A DNA stretch of 64,000 nucleotides from Mesoterricola silvestris (GCF_030295405.1 NZ_AP027080.1:806001-870000), one strand, 5' to 3'. Positions 53,900 to 62,950 are shown, numbered from the stretch's first letter. Numbers and translations are program-made. The notes: a model not told the origin generated them from the letters alone.

Positions 53900-54868
53900 T
53901 CAAGGTTGGGCCAGGAATGCGGTGGCGAGGGCGTCGCCGCACTTGGCGCCGGATGCATTCCCGGACCCGATTAGGGTGACCTTGAGCGCTCGGTGCCTTC
54001 CAGCCAAGACAGGGTGGCCATCCCGGAGGAGGAATTCAGTGGTGGTGGAATTGTTGTTGAGCCCCGTAAGCACAAGCGCCCCATGGGTGCCCTTGTCCGC
54101 CAGAACGTAGATGATCAGTTGGTAGCCTGGGCGCTGGTCTGGGGGCACCTCCGCGACGGGGGCCACTGGCTTGGTCGGAGCGGGCGCTGGGGCCTCTCCA
54201 AGCAACTCCGCCCGGATCGCTGCCTTTCGGGCTTCCTGGCGGGTTTGGGCCTGCTGCGCGGCCTCCTCCAGGCTCAGCTTGGCCTTGTCGGCTTCGTACC
54301 GATCCTTATCGGCCTGGTTCCCCGCCGCGTCCGCAGTGAGCCTTTGATTGACCATCTGGTCCAGGGCGGCCGGATTGGCCTTGAGCAGCATGGCCATCCC
54401 GAATTGCCGAGTTGGAGCCTGGCTGGGCGCCCCCCCACCTCGACTGAGCGCGGCCAATTGAGCCATGGGTGTGCCATCCTGTGCCACCACCCCGCCTGCG
54501 GGCATTCTGGTTCGGATCCCCATGGTGCCCAGGGCCCTTCGGAAGGTATCCACGACGGGGTTCTGGGTCAGGCCGGCGATGTCGTTCGACATGCCCTCAT
54601 GGGCGGCGAACTCCGCCACCGTCAGAGTCAAGCCTGCCTGTTTGAGGCCCGCCAAGTCGAAAGCTGGGTCCAGAAAGACCCAATCACAGGCGGTTCCTTT
54701 TGGGGTGGGCTGCATTTTCGCGTGGAGGTTGAACTTCACGTTCAATAGGCCCTTCGGCTCTTTCGAGAAGTCCGTCGTTTCGGCGAAGCTCGCTGGGGTG
54801 GCCGTTGCGGGCGAACCGACGACCAGCATAGAAAGCGCGAGGGTGGATGCGGAAAGGCGGGAAAACAT
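53900..54868 (-). CDS. exported protein of unknown function
   Basis: 322 residues from ATG 54868 (AGGAG 7 bases upstream). Signal peptide MFSRLSASTLALSMLVVGSPATA. Then an alpha/beta domain, a charged helix (DKDRYEADKAKLSLEEAAQQAQTRQEARKAA, residues about 190-220), a Pro-rich hinge (APAPTKPVAPVAEVPP) and a C-terminal beta domain (YQLIIYVLADKGTHGALVLTGL). No family recognised. Lies 72 bp downstream of another exported unknown. Confidence 0.7.
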   Translation of the reverse strand: MFSRLSASTLALSMLVVGSPATATPASFAETTDFSKEPKGLLNVKFNLHAKMQPTPKGTACDWVFLDPAFDLAGLKQAGLTLTVAEFAAHEGMSNDIAGLTQNPVVDTFRRALGTMGIRTRMPAGGVVAQDGTPMAQLAALSRGGGAPSQAPTRQFGMAMLLKANPAALDQMVNQRLTADAAGNQADKDRYEADKAKLSLEEAAQQAQTRQEARKAAIRAELLGEAPAPAPTKPVAPVAEVPPDQRPGYQLIIYVLADKGTHGALVLTGLNNNSTTTEFLLRDGHPVLAGRHRALKVTLIGSGNASGAKCGDALATAFLAQP

Positions 54869-54940
54869 GGCCAACTCCTGGGTGGTCTTAGAGAATGGGA
54901 GACCGGGGTCACGGGTAATTAGGTGGCGCGGAGAACCCCT

Positions 54941-56158
54941 TCACCAGGCTGGAACGGGCGTGGTGGCCACCTTACCGCCCAGGGATTTGATGCGCTGGGC
55001 CCACCGGGCCAACTGCTCGATGGCGGCCTTTTCCTCCGCGCCGTTGAAGGCGATGCTCTTGATCGGCGGGTACAGGTTCAGGGTGAGGCCGGCCTCCACG
55101 AACGCCTTGTCTGCGGCCCAACTGAAGGAGTCCGGTTCGTCAGACCGCAGCCACAGGCCCTTGGCTTGGTGATCGCGGTACGCATCCGCGAGGCTCGGCA
55201 GTTCCCGTGCGCCGCCAAAGTCGAACTCGCTCGCCCCGATGAACCCGTCCAAGATCCGGTCCATGTGGGCCAGGTCAAGATTTCTCGCCTTACCAACCAG
55301 GATGGAGTTCGGGGTGAACACCAACCACAACGGGCCCGTCTGGAGTTCTCCATAGTAACCTCGGGTTCGGGCGCGCTCGAAGGGTTGGATCGCCATACTC
55401 CCCATGAAGGGCCGCGGCTCCAGGGTAAGGCCAATCCACGCATCGCCCCATTTGACGCCCCTGAAGGGAACCACCCACTCCGTCCCCGGGAATTTCAGGG
55501 TGCCATTGATTTCATTCGTTCCGTAGGCGACACAAGCCACCATGGACTGCATTACCGGGAAGTCCGCGGTGATCTGGGGACCGAGGGTGGTCCGGGGAAA
55601 TTTGACCGCCGGCCCCCGCTCGAAACCCCATGCTTTGAAGGATCGGGCGATGAACGTCTCGTCTACTCGGTCCAGGGTATACAGTGCCGAATCGAAGGCA
55701 AACCTCCATCGGGTGTCCGCCTTTTCTCCGTCTACCCACTTTTGGCCACGGTCGATGGACATCTGGGGGCCGGCCTTGGTAGCGCGGATCAACAGGATGG
55801 GGGACTCCACCACCGAGCGCTGGTCAAGCACACTTTTGGAGGTGACCCTGTAGACGTTGATCTCCTTGCCGCCCTCGATCCACATGCTGGGAGGGCTGTC
55901 GGGGAAGGGATGCTTAAGGCGTTCGCGCCAGTCCTTGGGGACGGGTGGGATGCGGGTGAACGTCGCTTCCCGGAGTTGGACCTTCTGGGTTCCAGTCAAA
56001 TCCCGAATGTACAAAAGTGCCCGCGGTGTGATCCCCTGGTCGGCATGGGTGGTGGCGGGTAACTTGACATCCCCCTTCGCCGCTTTGGCGCGTGGCGGCG
56101 CTCCGCCCAACATGCCGACAAGGACAAGCGAAATTGAGATGGCGCGCAGCGGGATCAT
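54941..56158 (-). CDS. exported protein of unknown function
   Basis: 405 residues; ATG 56158 has GGAG 7 bases upstream (an ATG at 56170 adds four residues). Signal peptide MIPLRAISISLVLVGMLGGA. Contains RALLYIRDLTGTQKVQL near the N-terminus and beta-rich segments such as TRWRFAFDSALYTLDRVDE. Short His/Asp clusters (FARTRGYYGEL-like, LAHMDRILDGF) do not match a family known to me. Probably an operon with the exported protein downstream. Confidence 0.7.
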   Translation of the reverse strand: MIPLRAISISLVLVGMLGGAPPRAKAAKGDVKLPATTHADQGITPRALLYIRDLTGTQKVQLREATFTRIPPVPKDWRERLKHPFPDSPPSMWIEGGKEINVYRVTSKSVLDQRSVVESPILLIRATKAGPQMSIDRGQKWVDGEKADTRWRFAFDSALYTLDRVDETFIARSFKAWGFERGPAVKFPRTTLGPQITADFPVMQSMVACVAYGTNEINGTLKFPGTEWVVPFRGVKWGDAWIGLTLEPRPFMGSMAIQPFERARTRGYYGELQTGPLWLVFTPNSILVGKARNLDLAHMDRILDGFIGASEFDFGGARELPSLADAYRDHQAKGLWLRSDEPDSFSWAADKAFVEAGLTLNLYPPIKSIAFNGAEEKAAIEQLARWAQRIKSLGGKVATTPVPAW

Positions 56159-56486
56159 GGGGAACTCCATGGGGATTGGGGCTGGATGTGAAGGTTCAGG
56201 TAGAAATGAGAAGAACTAAGAACCAAATCTTTGAAGGAAATCAGAGGGCTCCATTAGGTTGATGCGGATGCCGATCTATTTACAGGCAGGGGGCTGTCCA
56301 GGGCCCTTCCTGCATATGAGTGATAACGGAGTTGCCTCTTGCTGAAGATTTAACGGGGATTGGTATGGATCGAGGTTGCCACGGGGTTCAGTGTCATTTC
56401 AAGAAGAACTTAACGTTTATGCGTATGAACGTGATTATTTGTTGGTGTCAGGCACTTTGGAGAGCATTCCTCCAAAGGGGTCTGGC
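56159..56486. other. divergent gap between exported proteins and the accessory island
   Basis: About 330 bp with lower GC around 56320-56450. It should hold promoters for both directions. I see no perfect operator; GGCAGGGGGC near 56284 and GGGCCCTTCCTGC near 56298 could form an imperfect hairpin. Confidence 0.35.
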
Positions 56487-56861
56487 GTGGCTCAGAAAAA
56501 GAAGGAAGACCAGTGGGTTCCGATCACCGCTCGGATCAGTCCCGATTCCGCCGTTCGCTTGCGCGTGAACGCCGCCCGGCGGGGGATCCCTTTTGGCCGT
56601 GTCTTGGACGAATTGATCCAGGCTGGGCTTCAGCCGGAAAAGCCCCTGCGGGGTCCAGGCCTGGTCCCCAAGACCGCCGTGCCTTGGACCGTCGAGCGAT
56701 TGGGAAAAGCATTAGGGGACCTTGGCATCACACAGGCGGCGTTCTCCAGGGAATTGAAGCTGTCGCAGAAAGCCGTCAACAACTGGTTCTTGAAGGGCGA
56801 GATCCCGCCCCGAAGGCAAATGGAAATTGAACGTGCGATTGCAGCATTGAGGAAAGCCTAG
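56487..56861 (+). CDS. XRE-like helix-turn-helix protein
   Basis: 124 residues from GTG 56487 (AAGGGG 6 bases upstream); the frame is open to 56376. The N-terminal half (VPITARISPDSAVRLRVNAARRGIPFGRVLDELI) looks like a ribbon-helix-helix domain, and the C-terminal half is a helix-turn-helix (TVERLGKALGDLGITQAAFSRELKLSQKAVNNWFLKGEIP). Such a two-domain regulator could control the convergent protease operon; the stop codons overlap by 4 bp. Confidence 0.75.
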   Translation: MAQKKKEDQWVPITARISPDSAVRLRVNAARRGIPFGRVLDELIQAGLQPEKPLRGPGLVPKTAVPWTVERLGKALGDLGITQAAFSRELKLSQKAVNNWFLKGEIPPRRQMEIERAIAALRKA

Positions 56862-59800
56862 GGGCCACGCAGGATGTCCTGAATCAGCGGAGCACGGAGC
56901 ACTTCGTGGGCGAGGAGCAAGTCCACCAATTGCCTCCATTCATGCTCATTCAGGATGAGCGTTTCTTCCGCCAAAGTGATCCCTTCAGAGATCCAGACCT
57001 TGACGCGTTCCTGGACCTGGGTGGCAAGGGCCGGGGTAGAAGCGAGGATCTCCTCAGAAATCGAAATGACACCGATTACCGGGTCGAATCCGAAGGTGAT
57101 GATGGCACGCCTGGCTAGGTGGGAGGCGCGCTCCAAGTCGGAACTACAGCCTGCGGTTATGGCTTCAGAGCTGCGGGACACCATTGCCTCTCCGGCCCTC
57201 CCAGCCAAGAGGATTGCGAGATCTTCTCGAATAGATCGGGGGGTGGGCAGCCCACCATCGCCCTGGACGGCCTGGGTGATTCCTCCAGTGCCGTTTGCCC
57301 TGGAGATGATGTCCAGCCGCGTGATTTTGGAGTCAGGGCGGAGCTTGGCTTGGACGACCGCATGGCCAGCTTCGTGGGCTGCGCAAATGCGCCGGTCCTC
57401 GGTCCTCTCTTTGCGCGAAGAACGGGGCCCCAACTGTGTCCATTCGAGCGCCTGCTCGAGGTCTGCCTGAGTTATTTCGTGCCGCCCATCCCGGAGGGCC
57501 CATTGGACGGCCATCCGCACGAGGCCATGCAGGTCAGCAGCGCTGGAGCGGAACGAACGCTGGGCTAGATCCGGGAGGTCCAGGGATCCATGGGTGGGAA
57601 GATGGGAAAGGACGTTTCGCAGAATGGCTTCTCGCTCCTCCACGCCCGGAAGCTCTAACGGGATAAGGCCGTCGAACCGCCCAGGGCGCAGTAGGGCAGG
57701 GTCCAGCAACTCGGGATGGTTCGTCGCGGCAAGCACCAGCAAGGGCCGCTCTCGTTGCTGGAGGCCATCCATGGCTGTAAGGAGCGTGGTCACGCACCGG
57801 TGGGTGTCGGCGTCCATCGCTGTGGAACGTGAGATCCCAATGGCATCCAGTTCGTCCAGGAAGAGTACGGCGGGTGCGTGCCGCGCCGCCTCCTGGAAAA
57901 GCTCCCGGAGTCGGACCGATGCTGTGTCGCGGTACCGGCTGGCGAGGTCGCCCGGCGTCGCGGAGAAGAACGGCAAGTGGCTTTCGGCGGCCAGCGAGCG
58001 GGCAAGTGAGGTTTTCCCGCAACCCGGGGGACCGGTCAGGAGATAGCCCTTAGGCACCGGAAGGCTCCCATGGTTTTCCTGCAGAAGACGCACGGCCACC
58101 CGGAGGAGGGACTTCGCGTCCTCAAGCCCTACGAGCTGGTCAAAGCCGCCCTGCGGGAATTCCATCGCATGGGGTCGGCTTCCGGGAGCAGGACAGGGGG
58201 CCTCACGCGTCTCCTTGGCTTTACTTAAGCGGAGGATGAGATCGCCATCCTCTCGGACCAGGGGAAGGAAGTGTGGGGTCACGGTTGTCCCCGCCCGGGC
58301 CTGCTCCCGGAACACCCAATCCAAGCGGAGGCTGTCGAGGAAGCGGCCCACGGCCTCCCTGTCCCGAGGCGAACACCAGGTCCAAGCGGCCGCCGGCCGG
58401 TGGAAGGCCACCATCTGCCTTTTGACCCTGGGCGAAGCCATGGCCAGGACTGGGACGCCAACGAGACGGTCCAACCACTGGGGCTCACATCGCCGCGGCA
58501 GATGCAGCAAGACCGCATCAATCCTCCCAAGGGACGGCTGGTCTCCACCGTTGGCTTCCGGCAATTCATGGAACCGAAGGGCCCTTGCGCCCAGAGCCGC
58601 CTTGAAGGGTGCGAGCGATCCCCGCGTGGCTATCCGCAGGGGGACCGCGTCCAACTTTGCCTTGGCCAGGGCCCGTTCGGCGGGGCCTGCGGTCACGCGC
58701 AAAGTGGTTGCAGGTCGTTGACCCATTAGCTCGAGCAGGTCGGGAACAAGCCTGGAGGCGAAGACGTCGCCTTGGGCTTCCGCCTTGCGGGCATCGAGTT
58801 CGCGGCTTTCCGCCAGGAGGCAGAGGAGGGCTTCCTCCCTTCCCAGCTCAAGCTTGGGCAGTTTCAGGGCCTCGAGCTTCCGCCGTGCGGAGCGCATGAA
58901 AACCTCAATCAGATCCGAGCCAGTGAGACGGCTCATGGCAAGGACAAAGCCCTTGGCGAGGCGCGATACCAGCTCAGGTGAAAGGATGCGCCTCCCCTGG
59001 GCCTCCTCGTCACGGGAAGGCTCGCTGGCCTCGTCCAGGAGCCTGAGGAGTTGCGCTCGGCTCCAGGTTCTGGGCTTGTCCTCCCGGAAAAATTCCTGAC
59101 CCAGGTTCGACGTGATCATGATCCAGCAGCGGCTGAAATCGATGTCCTGCCCATGGAAGTTGTCGCGAGCTGAGCCATGGTCCAGGAGGCCGAGGATGGC
59201 CTGGAGGAAGGCCGGGTTCGCCTTTTCTAGCTCATCCAGGAGGATCACCGAGTCCGGATTATTTTTCACGAAATTCGTCAACAGCCCTGGTTGGGCGTCC
59301 CGGTAGCTGGGCGAAAAACCGAAAAGCTGGTCATGGGAATAGTCGGCGGAGTAGGTCCCGACGTCGATGACCAAGAACCCATGGGTGCCTTCGATGGCTT
59401 CCAGCCCAGTTGCGAAACTCCGACACAGGCTGCTCTTCCCGGTTCCTGGCGGGCCCAGCAGGGTGAAGAGTCCCTTCGTTCCGAGCGAACTGGGGCAATG
59501 GAGGCTCTGGTAGTAGGCCTCGACGAGCACCTTGACCGGACCGTCCTGGCCCAGGATACGTTCCTGAAGATGCATGCGCATCGCCTCCTGCCGTTGCTTT
59601 GGCGAACTCTTGGAAGGTGCGGGGCTTTGGGACTGGGATTCTGGGCTTCGGACGGACCGTTGGGGCCTGTTCGACCGGCGCATTTCCTGCCCGATATAGG
59701 TGTCCGAGAGGAGAACGCCTTTGGCAAGGAGGTGAAGGTCAAAGTTCCCTTGTCCCTCGAAGGCTGCCTGAAGAACTTTCCTGGCGGAAGCATCGTAGGC

Positions 59801-60055
59801 CATCACCGCGGCGATTTTGTCCTCGGAAACCTTGGTCGCGAACTGCCAACGCTGGGCCAAGTCTGGCGGCCAGGAGATGGCCGTGCGGGGGCACCTGAAG
59901 ATACCCTCAATGATAGTCTCCACCTGAGGCACTTCCTGGAGGCCGTAGAAACCTAGGGCAAGATCCTCGATGCTGAGGATGTCATGGCCTGAGGCGGTCG
60001 CACACCGCTTGGCAGCCTGAAAGAGCCGTTCCGTGGGGGAAGGTTCATTGCGCAT
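56858..60055 (-). CDS. Clp-type AAA+ / FtsH-type AAA+ / M41 zinc protease chimera
   Basis: 1065 residues. 1-125: Clp-N-like repeat domain (ERLFQAAKRCATASGHDILSIEDLALGFY). 160-400: Clp-type AAA+ with Walker A GPPGTGKS (201-208), HDQLFGFSPSYRDAQPGLLT, Walker B ILLDELEKAN and sensor ITSN. 400-630: a poorly conserved linker. 635-870: FtsH-type AAA+ with GPPGCGKT (675-682), LFLDELDAIG and RPGRFD. 885-1065: M41 protease with HEAGH (894-898) and the third zinc ligand in SSDLERA (Asp 973). Both ATPase sites and the protease appear intact. No membrane helix, so unlike FtsH it is soluble. Last gene of a three-gene operon. Confidence 0.9.
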   Translation of the reverse strand: MRNEPSPTERLFQAAKRCATASGHDILSIEDLALGFYGLQEVPQVETIIEGIFRCPRTAISWPPDLAQRWQFATKVSEDKIAAVMAYDASARKVLQAAFEGQGNFDLHLLAKGVLLSDTYIGQEMRRSNRPQRSVRSPESQSQSPAPSKSSPKQRQEAMRMHLQERILGQDGPVKVLVEAYYQSLHCPSSLGTKGLFTLLGPPGTGKSSLCRSFATGLEAIEGTHGFLVIDVGTYSADYSHDQLFGFSPSYRDAQPGLLTNFVKNNPDSVILLDELEKANPAFLQAILGLLDHGSARDNFHGQDIDFSRCWIMITSNLGQEFFREDKPRTWSRAQLLRLLDEASEPSRDEEAQGRRILSPELVSRLAKGFVLAMSRLTGSDLIEVFMRSARRKLEALKLPKLELGREEALLCLLAESRELDARKAEAQGDVFASRLVPDLLELMGQRPATTLRVTAGPAERALAKAKLDAVPLRIATRGSLAPFKAALGARALRFHELPEANGGDQPSLGRIDAVLLHLPRRCEPQWLDRLVGVPVLAMASPRVKRQMVAFHRPAAAWTWCSPRDREAVGRFLDSLRLDWVFREQARAGTTVTPHFLPLVREDGDLILRLSKAKETREAPCPAPGSRPHAMEFPQGGFDQLVGLEDAKSLLRVAVRLLQENHGSLPVPKGYLLTGPPGCGKTSLARSLAAESHLPFFSATPGDLASRYRDTASVRLRELFQEAARHAPAVLFLDELDAIGISRSTAMDADTHRCVTTLLTAMDGLQQRERPLLVLAATNHPELLDPALLRPGRFDGLIPLELPGVEEREAILRNVLSHLPTHGSLDLPDLAQRSFRSSAADLHGLVRMAVQWALRDGRHEITQADLEQALEWTQLGPRSSRKERTEDRRICAAHEAGHAVVQAKLRPDSKITRLDIISRANGTGGITQAVQGDGGLPTPRSIREDLAILLAGRAGEAMVSRSSEAITAGCSSDLERASHLARRAIITFGFDPVIGVISISEEILASTPALATQVQERVKVWISEGITLAEETLILNEHEWRQLVDLLLAHEVLRAPLIQDILRGP

Positions 60056-60077
60056 GCTGGGCTCTGGGGAGGAAAGG

Positions 60078-60674
60078 TCAGATGAAGTTGGGCAGGACCT
60101 TGGATTTGGGAACGATGGCTTGCCGAAGAAGGTCTGCGCGTTCGCGGTGGGTTTGGAGTTGATCCTCCAGATTGCGAATTTCCGCGGTGATGGATTGCAA
60201 GGCAGGAGGGTCCTCCTGGATCAGGCTCTCGTCCCAGATTCCGTCCCGGATACGGATTCGGAGGTAGGCCATAGTGGGCACCAGAACGGCAAGGGAAAGA
60301 TCCAGAATGGTTCTGTACGCCGGGTCGTCCTTGGGCGGGAGTTGCCGCGTCGGAAGATAGAGTTCCAGCCGTGGCGTAACCATGGGGCCGACTTGGGTGC
60401 TGATGAAGCGCAGCAAGCGGAAGCGACTCTGGACGCGCAGAAGGGCTCTCCAATCATCAGGAGAAGCAAATCCCCGTGCATCAAAGCGAGGGCCTTGGAC
60501 GATGATCAGGCTGCCATCATCGGCGCAACACAGGTCCAACCTGGCTCCGTTCCCTTCGGGAAAGGGGCTCGGCGCCAATGCCGAAACCCAATCTCCGGTG
60601 GCCTCGAAAAGGAATCCCTGCGGGTCCTTGAGCCCCTGGAAGTGTTCAAGGAGCTTGCGAGTGAATTGGTTCAT
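60078..60674 (-). CDS. 198-residue partner protein of the protease operon
   Basis: An alpha/beta N-terminal domain (LDLCCADDGSLIIVQGPRFDARGF, RFRLLRFISTQVGPMVTPRLELYLP) and a C-terminal coiled coil (ALQSITAEIRNLEDQLQTHRERADLLRQAI). No family recognised. 22 bp before the protease start, in the same direction, so a substrate adaptor or regulator role is plausible but unproven. Confidence 0.75.
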   Translation of the reverse strand: MNQFTRKLLEHFQGLKDPQGFLFEATGDWVSALAPSPFPEGNGARLDLCCADDGSLIIVQGPRFDARGFASPDDWRALLRVQSRFRLLRFISTQVGPMVTPRLELYLPTRQLPPKDDPAYRTILDLSLAVLVPTMAYLRIRIRDGIWDESLIQEDPPALQSITAEIRNLEDQLQTHRERADLLRQAIVPKSKVLPNFI

Positions 60675-60713
60675 CGTGACCTCGCAGTTGAGTGGCGCGA
60701 TCGACCTGGCCCT

Positions 60714-60947
60714 TCAGTTCGCCGCGGGAAGGGACAGCAGCAGGAACTCGAGGTCGGAATCCGAAAGGGGGGTCATTAGCAGCGTGTCCAGGATCTCCGA
60801 CTGCGTCATGCCCATGGATAGCAGTTCGTTCAGGAGACACGGTCCGAAGGACTGGAAGCCGGTCGTCACGACCTCGGCCTCACAGACCGATACCACCCCG
60901 GAATCCCTGGTTTGGCAAGGCGTGGTGAAGTGCAGGTCGTGGCGCAT
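60714..60947 (-). CDS. 77-residue first gene of the protease operon
   Basis: ATG 60947 has AGGAGG 7 bases upstream, the best ribosome site of the operon. Acidic, helical C-terminus (LLNELLSMGMTQSEILDTLLMTPLSDSDLEFLLLSL) and three Cys in the first half. No family known to me. Size and place suit an adaptor, an inhibitor or a protease trigger; 39 bp separate it from the next gene. Confidence 0.65.
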   Translation of the reverse strand: MRHDLHFTTPCQTRDSGVVSVCEAEVVTTGFQSFGPCLLNELLSMGMTQSEILDTLLMTPLSDSDLEFLLLSLPAAN

Positions 60948-61246
60948 CGGGGAACCTCCTGCGACCACTCTATCGGGCGGGGAAATGCAATATAAATCTA
61001 AGACATATCAACAATAAGCACGCGAGCCTCCCGGGGCCGCGCTGGATGGTTGAATGCGAGCCTCTCGCTCCTTGCCCACCCCGTTGAGACTTGGACCCCG
61101 TCCATCTCTCCCACCCTTGGGTGAAAGCCTTCGAAGGGGAAAGACACTCACCACCCCGCGCTGGTGGCAGCGATCACTGGGGTATTTGCCGGCGGCTTCA
61201 TCAGGTGGCCGTGCGCGGCCTTCAGCGTATCAACAAGGGGGCACGC

Positions 61247-61453
61247 ATGTGGACGGAGTTCATCCGCGAATTGGACGAAATGGACGGCCTTTTTCCGTGG
61301 TTGCCCAGTCAATGCCTACTCTGGATCACCGGTCCGAGCCCACAGTCAAGACGACACCGAAAGGTCATAGCCAGCGGTCGAAACACGTGGATCGCGTCCA
61401 GCCAAGGCTCTTTGGAGAAGATTTGGCCCTTGGAATACCTGGAGTATCCTTGA
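61247..61453 (+). CDS. small hypothetical protein, start of the small-gene array
   Basis: 68 residues (MWTEFIRELDEMDGLFPWLP, with a basic middle) from an ATG 7 bases after AAGGGGG; the AACAAGGG just before it resembles the array motif. Competing longer frames make it uncertain. The 300 bp upstream (60948-61246) contain the divergent promoters and no other gene I can support. Confidence 0.4.
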   Translation: MWTEFIRELDEMDGLFPWLPSQCLLWITGPSPQSRRHRKVIASGRNTWIASSQGSLEKIWPLEYLEYP

Positions 61454-61521
61454 CCAAAGCTTCAATCGTGCCTGACTGATTTCTGATAACAAGCGATAGC
61501 ACCAAACCAACGAGGCACCTT

Positions 61522-61605
61522 ATGTCCGATGGCCTTCACGACAGCACATGCTTCTGCCCGCCGTCCCCGTTCAAGGACAGCGAGATCGGGGAATGCCCGA
61601 CCTGA
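61522..61605 (+). CDS. 27-residue Cys-containing peptide, doubtful
   Basis: MSDGLHDSTCFCPPSPFKDS then EIGECPT. It follows the motif copy at 61488. Three Cys in 27 residues; the next Cys-rich gene starts 9 bases after its stop. Confidence 0.35.
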   Translation: MSDGLHDSTCFCPPSPFKDSEIGECPT

Positions 61606-61614
61606 AGGCGGCCC

Positions 61615-61806
61615 ATGCGCCAAATTCGCTGCATCATCGCAGGACACCCCGTCACTTCCAACTGGTGCGACCGCTGCCACACATCTCCCGTCATACCCGA
61701 ACCCCGGGTTCCCATCCCTGAAAGAAAGCCTGCCTCATGCGGGGTCTGCGGGGGGTGGGGTGGGCACAAGGAAGACTGCTGGGCCGCAACCGACTGCCCG
61801 TTCTGA
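61615..61806 (+). CDS. 63-residue Cys-rich zinc-finger-like protein
   Basis: Cysteines in WCDRCHTS and SCGVCGGWGGHKEDCWAATDC give C-x2-C pairs suited to one or two zinc sites (zinc-ribbon or treble-clef-like). Basic N-terminus, no signal peptide. No family recognised; phage and island genes of this size often encode such modules. Confidence 0.5.
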   Translation: MRQIRCIIAGHPVTSNWCDRCHTSPVIPEPRVPIPERKPASCGVCGGWGGHKEDCWAATDCPF

Positions 61807-61891
61807 CAAAGCATTCGCCCAGGCGCCTTTGGCGCGAACAAACGTTCCCAGCACTCCACCTTTCTGGTTTCAACTTCACCAAGGAGCCCCA

Positions 61892-62107
61892 ATGACCACG
61901 GACCCTTTCATCCTGGATCTTCTCCATCACCCCGAGAAAGCCGAGGCGGTAATCGCGTCATCCGACCCCAAAAGTCTTGCCATCATTCTGATCTCTCTCC
62001 GCCTTGCAGAACAGAATAGCGTCCACGCCAACGCCGCTTCTCTTGTGGAACTCTTTTCCGCCAGGGTTGCTGAGCAGCCAAAGAAACCTCCCAGAGAGTG
62101 TGAATAA
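61892..62107 (+). CDS. 71-residue hypothetical helical protein
   Basis: AAGGAG 7 bases before the ATG. Acidic, helical (DLLHHPEKAEAVIASSDPKSLAIILISLRLAEQ). Follows the motif copy at 61837. No family recognised. Confidence 0.6.
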   Translation: MTTDPFILDLLHHPEKAEAVIASSDPKSLAIILISLRLAEQNSVHANAASLVELFSARVAEQPKKPPRECE

Positions 62108-62215
62108 TGTGGGCTCACGGAACAATACTTCGAGTCCTCTGAAGGGACCATCGGAACCGATCAGTAGCCACTCCGCCAACAAGCGCTACCACAACCCAAA
62201 CCAATTGGAGACACT

Positions 62216-62497
62216 ATGAAAACGACGGTCATTCTCAACACTGTCCTCGGCTCTGACTCTGCGAACTCATTCCTCAAGCAGTTCAAAAATGAACTCGATC
62301 TGCCATTCGTTCCGACCCCTGGCCAGGATCTTTCTCCGGTTGTCTGGCTCAAATTCCGGGTTAGTGAGGTGGTCTACGACATCCAGGCGAATTCCGTCGA
62401 GGTGACCGGCGAACACTGCGCGGGATTCGACCGGGAAGGGCACGACCTGGAGCATATCGCCAGCACCATGGCCCAGGCTGGGTGGCAGGCAATCTAG
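62216..62497 (+). CDS. 93-residue hypothetical protein
   Basis: GGAG precedes the ATG. N-terminal strand MKTTVILNTVLGSDSANSFL, a LKFRVSEVVYDIQANSVEVTG beta region and a His/Asp-rich end (EHCAGFDREGHDLEHIAST). A motif copy lies before it (62178) and another 2 bases after its stop (62499). Confidence 0.65.
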   Translation: MKTTVILNTVLGSDSANSFLKQFKNELDLPFVPTPGQDLSPVVWLKFRVSEVVYDIQANSVEVTGEHCAGFDREGHDLEHIASTMAQAGWQAI

Positions 62498-62547
62498 GAA
62501 CAAGCGTTCCCGACATCATCGACACCCTATCCATAGAGGAGACCCGT

Positions 62548-62907
62548 ATGACCCATAAAACGCCTAAGCCCTTCAAGCCGTTTTCGAACCGCCCAAAAAG
62601 TTCCACCAAATCTGGGTTTACTTGGAAACCGGGGACATATGAAGACGTGCTCAATATCCTTGAAAAGGCTTACAACGGAGGGATGCCTCAACCTGTTGTT
62701 GCCGCCATCACCTACTTTGCAGAAGCGATGCACGGGCTCGAATGTCCCGCTCCCTCCTGGGACCAGAAGTCCTTATACCGGGTTGCACTGGTCGGAGCCA
62801 ATTTGGCGCTCCAGAGAAAGACAGTGGAGAGTGCGGGTGCTTGGGAGATGGACCCCCATTGGATCGCCCTCAATCCTAATCTCAAGCCACTATTCCCTAT
62901 CGCCTAA
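62548..62907 (+). CDS. 119-residue hypothetical protein
   Basis: GAGGAG 6 bases before ATG 62548. Basic N-terminal tail (THKTPKPFKPFSNRPKSSTK) then a helical domain (YEDVLNILEKAYNGGMPQPVVAAITYFAEAMHGL). No family recognised; a nucleic-acid-binding or structural role is possible. Confidence 0.65.
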   Translation: MTHKTPKPFKPFSNRPKSSTKSGFTWKPGTYEDVLNILEKAYNGGMPQPVVAAITYFAEAMHGLECPAPSWDQKSLYRVALVGANLALQRKTVESAGAWEMDPHWIALNPNLKPLFPIA

Positions 62908-62950
62908 CCACCGGCCGGAATCAAGCGTTCTCAGTTTAAGGAGGTCCATA

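Noticed and set aside
61054-61479. A 141-residue frame at the start of the small-gene array
   Set aside because: Its composition (Pro/Arg/Ser-rich, no ribosome site) is that of a shadow frame; the shorter frame at 61247 with AAGGGGG upstream is more natural, though also uncertain.
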